DNA of 16,176 bases from an uncultured Lachnospiraceae bacterium (lineage in GTDB: Bacteria > Bacillota > Clostridia > Lachnospirales > Lachnospiraceae), in assembly GCA_910586615.1 (NCBI GenBank), contig CAJUJP010000068.1:1-16176 (forward strand), in the 5' to 3' direction. The translations under genes were made by a program, and so were the position numbers. This document shows positions 13,753-16,176 of this stretch, in pieces (position 1 is the stretch's first letter; every line of letters begins with the position of its first letter). The notes under the pieces were generated by a model. The model did not search any database and was not told where the DNA came from. It saw only the letters and a program-made list of their open reading frames with translations.

Positions 13753-13992
13753 ATGGCAAGAGGGCAGAGACGGTCTATTGAAGAAAAGATTCAGCAGAAG
13801 CAGGATGTCATCGACAGCCTGGAAGTAAGGCTTGAACATGAGCGGGAAGAACTGGAAGCCTTGCTCAGTGAACAAAAGCAGAAAGAAGTGGAAACACTCT
13901 ATGATTTCATTAAAGCGTCTGATCTGGACGTTGAAGAAGCAACGGAGCTGTTAAAAAAGCACTTGTCAGGGCAGTATGAGGTTACGGCATAA
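13753..13992 (+). CDS. Small charged coiled-coil protein of unknown function
   Basis: This is a 79-aa soluble protein. Residues ~8-47 are rich in glutamate, glutamine and lysine with heptad-like hydrophobic spacing (IEEKIQQKQDVIDSLEVRLEHEREELEALL, shown only by its ends I9 to L38), suggesting a coiled coil. A short helical end follows (LYDFIKASDLDVEEATELLKKHL). The layout of a coiled coil plus a short C-terminal helix pair recalls DUF4315-type proteins of Clostridia, some of which are linked to mobile elements, but the match is only by general look. GGAGG stands 8 bases before ATG 13753. It sits between the ssrA terminator and a bidirectional terminator, so it is transcribed alone. Confidence 0.75.
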   Translation: MARGQRRSIEEKIQQKQDVIDSLEVRLEHEREELEALLSEQKQKEVETLYDFIKASDLDVEEATELLKKHLSGQYEVTA

Positions 13993-13997
13993 AAAAG

Positions 13998-14042
13998 CAG
14001 GGACAGAAAGGGCAGGTTTTGTACTCTACTGTCCCTGTTTTT
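13998..14042. terminator. Bidirectional terminator between the coiled-coil gene and the phage-like genes
   Basis: CAGGGACAG (13998-14006) pairs with CTGTCCCTG (14029-14037) around a 22-nt loop. A T-run follows on the plus strand (14038-14042), and an A-run precedes it (13991-13996), which becomes a T-run on the minus strand. It can therefore end transcription from both the small gene and the convergent phage-like gene whose stop is at 14059. Confidence 0.8.
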
Positions 14043-14058
14043 AAGTGCACGCGGGCGA

Positions 14059-15009
14059 CTATCCAACTATGCTGGTATCTTCGTTGGCATTAGAGTTTTC
14101 CTTGTCACTGAAATATAATAATTTTGCCTTACCCATTGTTGCGGCTTTGTTTGTTCTGAAACGCCAGTATCTGTGTTTGTCAGGGTTTGCGTTGATTATA
14201 ATGCCATCGGTATTGTTGCCAAAAGGTGAAGCTTCAACAGAATCAGGTACATCCAGTAATTCGGCCACCTTCCAGTCTCTGGCCGGATCATACCAGTCTA
14301 CATTCTGGGCGGGTTCATCGGCATATTCCAGATACCATATTTTATTCAGGATACTTCTTGCATACCACATAAGAACGTTGATGGCTACAGGTTCGGAGAA
14401 TTTCATTGCAACCCATTCACCATGTGCAGTAACTTTTCGTTCCTGAACGGTTGTTGAGCCATTCACATAACTGACCGATCCCGGAATGAAATCTGATGTG
14501 GGAGAAAAGAAATATTTGCTTGTTCTTTTTGGATTTTCTCTGTTTCTTGCCGAAGTTCCCTGGCATGTCATATAAATTCCAGTGGTGTCATTTTTTATGG
14601 AAGACTCACCTGCTATATTCTGCCATCCGGAAGCATTGGAAATCAGTACTTTCAGGTTTGAATTACTAAAGTTTAAACCTCTGTTAAAAGGGATAACTGT
14701 ATCGGCACCATCCTTTCCGGTAATAATAACGATTGGATTTCCATGTTCATCGAGATCAAATCTCATACCGCCGAATTTACGGTTAACCTGACAGACCGCA
14801 TTTGCTGACGCTGCAAGGTCTGTGCGTTCATTATTTAAGTCAGAAGTGATTCCGTTGATGTTTCCTATTTTCTGTTCCGCTGTTTTTCCGTCGTTAAATT
14901 CCACATCGGCAGAACTTGTCCACCAGGATATTCTTTGCCAGCGCTTGGCGCTTTCGTCGATTAATCGTCTGAATTTTCTTCCGGTTACGATAGTTTCATT
15001 AACTGCCAT
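14059..15009 (-). CDS. Phage tail-fibre/receptor-binding-like protein
   Basis: The 316-aa protein starts with MAVNETIVTGRKFRRLIDES and continues with SWWTSSADVEFNDGKTAEQK (28-47), a pattern I associate with the N-terminal attachment module of tail-end proteins in Lachnospiraceae prophages, followed by a predicted helical segment (NGITSDLNNERTDLAASANAV, ends N52 to V72). The sentence-like FDLDEHGNPIVII (about 84-96) also recurs in such proteins. Residues ~110-310 look beta-rich, with aromatic-rich stretches (WYARSILNKIWYLEYAD, YWRFRT) that suggest a discoidin- or carbohydrate-binding-like fold, plausible for host-surface contact. AAAGGATGA lies about 9-12 bases before ATG 15009. It is the last gene of a minus-strand phage-like run and is AT-richer than the core genes. 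Assignment rests on remembered family patterns; it could also belong to a phage-derived injection device. Confidence 0.65.
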   Translation of the reverse strand: MAVNETIVTGRKFRRLIDESAKRWQRISWWTSSADVEFNDGKTAEQKIGNINGITSDLNNERTDLAASANAVCQVNRKFGGMRFDLDEHGNPIVIITGKDGADTVIPFNRGLNFSNSNLKVLISNASGWQNIAGESSIKNDTTGIYMTCQGTSARNRENPKRTSKYFFSPTSDFIPGSVSYVNGSTTVQERKVTAHGEWVAMKFSEPVAINVLMWYARSILNKIWYLEYADEPAQNVDWYDPARDWKVAELLDVPDSVEASPFGNNTDGIIINANPDKHRYWRFRTNKAATMGKAKLLYFSDKENSNANEDTSIVG

Positions 15010-15092
15010 ATTGATTGATCATCCTTTCGTTTTAAAAATATTCAGGGGCTGTCTGGTATTTGCTACGTATTTTTTGTGAAACTGGTGCTTTC

Positions 15093-15413
15093 CTAGATCC
15101 AAAGCATATTTTTCGTGGCGTCAGGTTCAGCTTTACTGTCTTCTGTGTAGATAAAAGGCTGTTTTTTTGCGGGTTTGGATAACAAATGTTCCTGTAAATG
15201 AAAGATCCGGTTTTCTATTGCGTTAAAAAAATCCGCAAAGTATCCGTAGATACCGTCTTGTTTGTTAATGTACTCACTTGCCGCAGTGAACTCCTCTTGT
15301 AATATTTTTTTGTTATATTCATTTATGATATCCATTTTTTCAAGATTGTTATCCTGAAAAAATATTATTTCGTCTATCCCGTGGGGATAGTGGGATACTG
15401 TATTACACAGCAT
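15093..15413 (-). CDS. Small phage-associated protein of unknown function
   Basis: About 106 aa, acidic to neutral, with no signal or membrane segment. It contains CNTVSHYPHGIDEIIFFQDNN and YGYFADFFNAIENRIFHLQEHL (given here only by landmarks: HGIDE near residue 12 and FADFFNAIENRI near residue 65), a pattern I recall from small proteins encoded beside tail genes in clostridial prophages. I prefer ATG 15411-15413, with GGAG ten bases upstream and a 5-bp gap to the preceding gene; ATG 15432-15434 is in frame but would overlap the upstream gene and has only GAAGAAG nearby. Function unknown; a structural or tail-associated role follows only from its neighbours. Confidence 0.6.
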   Translation of the reverse strand: MLCNTVSHYPHGIDEIIFFQDNNLEKMDIINEYNKKILQEEFTAASEYINKQDGIYGYFADFFNAIENRIFHLQEHLLSKPAKKQPFIYTEDSKAEPDATKNMLWI

Positions 15414-15418
15414 AAACT

Positions 15419-15745
15419 TCACGCTCCAATCCATACATCTTCTTCGCAGCAGTCGTCTGGCTCGGCAGGATCAAAGTGAACTACCTGCTGCATCTTTTTG
15501 GCATATTTCTGCGTATTGTAGATTTCTTCCTCCCATGTCCGGAAAGTGATTGCATCTGCAACGTATTGTGACAGAATATCGCGGTTTTCTTCCATGACAT
15601 GTGCAGCCTGATTATATAACCCCTGTGCGCGCAGGGAATTAATTTTATTGATTGTCGCAGCAATGTTATCATCTATATTTTTGAAATTGTGTCTTGTGAT
15701 TTTTTGCTGCGGGAAATTGCTGAATTCATGTTCGTATTGTGACAT
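15419..15745 (-). CDS. Small phage-associated protein (YNTQKYAKKMQQ type)
   Basis: This 108-aa soluble protein starts MSQYEHEFSNFPQQKITRH, has a helical middle (IDDNIAATINKINSLRAQG) and ends with the distinctive FRTWEEEIYNTQKYAKKMQQ (68-87) and an acidic tail with CCEEDVWIG. I recall very similar small proteins beside tail genes of Lachnospiraceae prophages, where they have no assigned function. A strong ribosome binding site, GGGAGG, stands 6 bases before ATG 15745. The next gene begins 5 bp after its stop, so they are translated as a unit. Confidence 0.7.
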   Translation of the reverse strand: MSQYEHEFSNFPQQKITRHNFKNIDDNIAATINKINSLRAQGLYNQAAHVMEENRDILSQYVADAITFRTWEEEIYNTQKYAKKMQQVVHFDPAEPDDCCEEDVWIGA

Positions 15746-15956
15746 TGCGTTCCTCCCTGATTTTTGTTTGGCCGGTTTTCAATATTATTATGTAAAAACG
15801 GTTTTGACTCTAAAAACTTTTTTTGAGTATCAGATTCAATTTGCTTTCCTGGTTCACCTCCGTTCTTCCATATTGTTTGTTTTCGTCTTTCAATGCATAA
15901 TAAGAAAAAAAGATGCTTTACGGGAAAGGCCGGAGAATACAAGGATTTCCGGGCAT
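15746..15956. other. Gene-free AT-rich stretch upstream of the small phage genes
   Basis: Apart from the ribosome binding site of the 108-aa gene, I see no supported gene here. On the minus strand, CGGAGG at about 15864-15869 is a good ribosome binding site, but the frame from the GTG beside it closes after 15 codons in a run of A and T, so a broken small gene is possible. No clear terminator or promoter stands out. Confidence 0.4.
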
Positions 15957-16131
15957 TTAAAAAAGTGGTTGTTTTCTTGTCTGATTGTATTTTTTGTATT
16001 TTTCCAGTTCTTTTTTTCTTCTGCATTCCTTACAGTATCTTGTATTATTTCCGGTTCGTTTCACAAGCCGTTTACAGTCCGCACATCTGATAAAGTGTTC
16101 GCTTCCGATATAGTTCAGATATCAATGTCAT
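15957..16131 (-). pseudogene. Small zinc-ribbon protein of phage type, apparently frameshifted
   Basis: Minus-strand codons from 16106 down to TAA 15957-15959 read GSEHFIRCADCKRLVKRTG and then RYCKECRRKKELEKYKKY: two CxxC pairs (CADC, CKEC) 14 residues apart, followed by a basic tail, as in many short phage zinc-ribbon proteins. This frame has no ATG, GTG or TTG start before a TGA stop at about 16122-16124. The frame two bases away offers ATG 16129-16131 and reads MTLISELY up to a TATAT run at 16107-16112; restoring one AT there would join it to the zinc-ribbon frame. So a 2-bp slip in an AT repeat is the simplest account. A CTG start or a sequence error are alternatives. Confidence 0.5.
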
Positions 16132-16176
16132 TAAGTTAATAGCGATATTTGTATGGTTAGATTTCATAAACGGGGG

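Noticed and set aside
13588..13875. 95-aa minus-strand frame across the ssrA 3' end and coiled-coil gene
   Set aside because: Overlaps the tmRNA T-arm and terminator on the opposite strand; no ribosome binding site or family signal.
15673..16026. 117-aa minus-strand frame upstream of and overlapping the 108-aa phage gene
   Set aside because: Overlaps the zinc-ribbon frame and the start of the better-supported 108-aa gene in a different frame; very lysine-rich composition reflects AT-rich DNA.
15648..16139. 163-aa plus-strand hydrophobic frame, membrane-protein-like
   Set aside because: Phenylalanine-rich translation arises from reading A-rich minus-strand coding DNA backwards; no ribosome binding site, and it opposes phage-like genes.

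Overview
The window looks like a low-to-mid GC Firmicute chromosome, most likely a member of the Lachnospiraceae or a close relative in the Clostridia. The reasons are strong AGGAGG-type ribosome binding sites, consensus sigma-A promoters, a bifunctional Rel-type RelA/SpoT protein, the secG-rnr-smpB-ssrA order known from Firmicutes, a tmRNA tag ending in AYAA, and phage-type genes of a kind I associate with that family. This placement is inference from gene content, not from a database search.

Left edge (1-1788): the first ~53 bases look like the 3' end of a group II intron (end of domain V, then domain VI with a bulged adenosine). It sits about 60 bp from the 3' end of a CPBP-family membrane protease gene broken by a single in-frame stop. 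That gene lies in a two-gene unit behind a TetR-type regulator (ATGA overlap). The unit has a perfect consensus promoter (TTGACA, 17 bp, TATAAT) with a 12-bp palindrome over the predicted start site, so it is probably autoregulated.

Core block (1789-5936): a full-length RelA/SpoT (Rel) gene with its own promoter and a structured leader; a 228-bp gap with four hairpins in a row; a glyoxalase II-like metallo-beta-lactamase-fold hydrolase; and a TraX-family membrane protein preceded by a 10-bp inverted repeat.

Three-gene cluster (6054-9972): a DUF2201-type protein (degenerate metallopeptidase-like domain plus VWA-like domain with a MIDAS motif), a MoxR-like AAA ATPase, and a BspA-type leucine-rich-repeat protein with a helical C-terminal half. 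The first two resemble the MoxR ATPase/VWA partnership (RavA-ViaA logic). This is the best candidate in the window for a poorly described system.

Translation quality-control block (10051-13683): secG with its own promoter and terminator, rnr (RNase R), smpB and ssrA (tmRNA, encoding the tag ANLNINAEDNLAYAA) with a strong terminator. SmpB and tmRNA rescue stalled ribosomes, and RNase R degrades the defective mRNA.

Right end (13753-16176): a small coiled-coil protein gene, then a bidirectional terminator, then an AT-richer stretch on the minus strand with phage tail-like genes: a tail-fibre-like protein, two small conserved phage-type proteins, and an apparently frameshifted small zinc-ribbon gene at the edge. 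Since ssrA is a common integration site, this is probably a prophage or prophage remnant, but no integrase or second att site falls inside the window.
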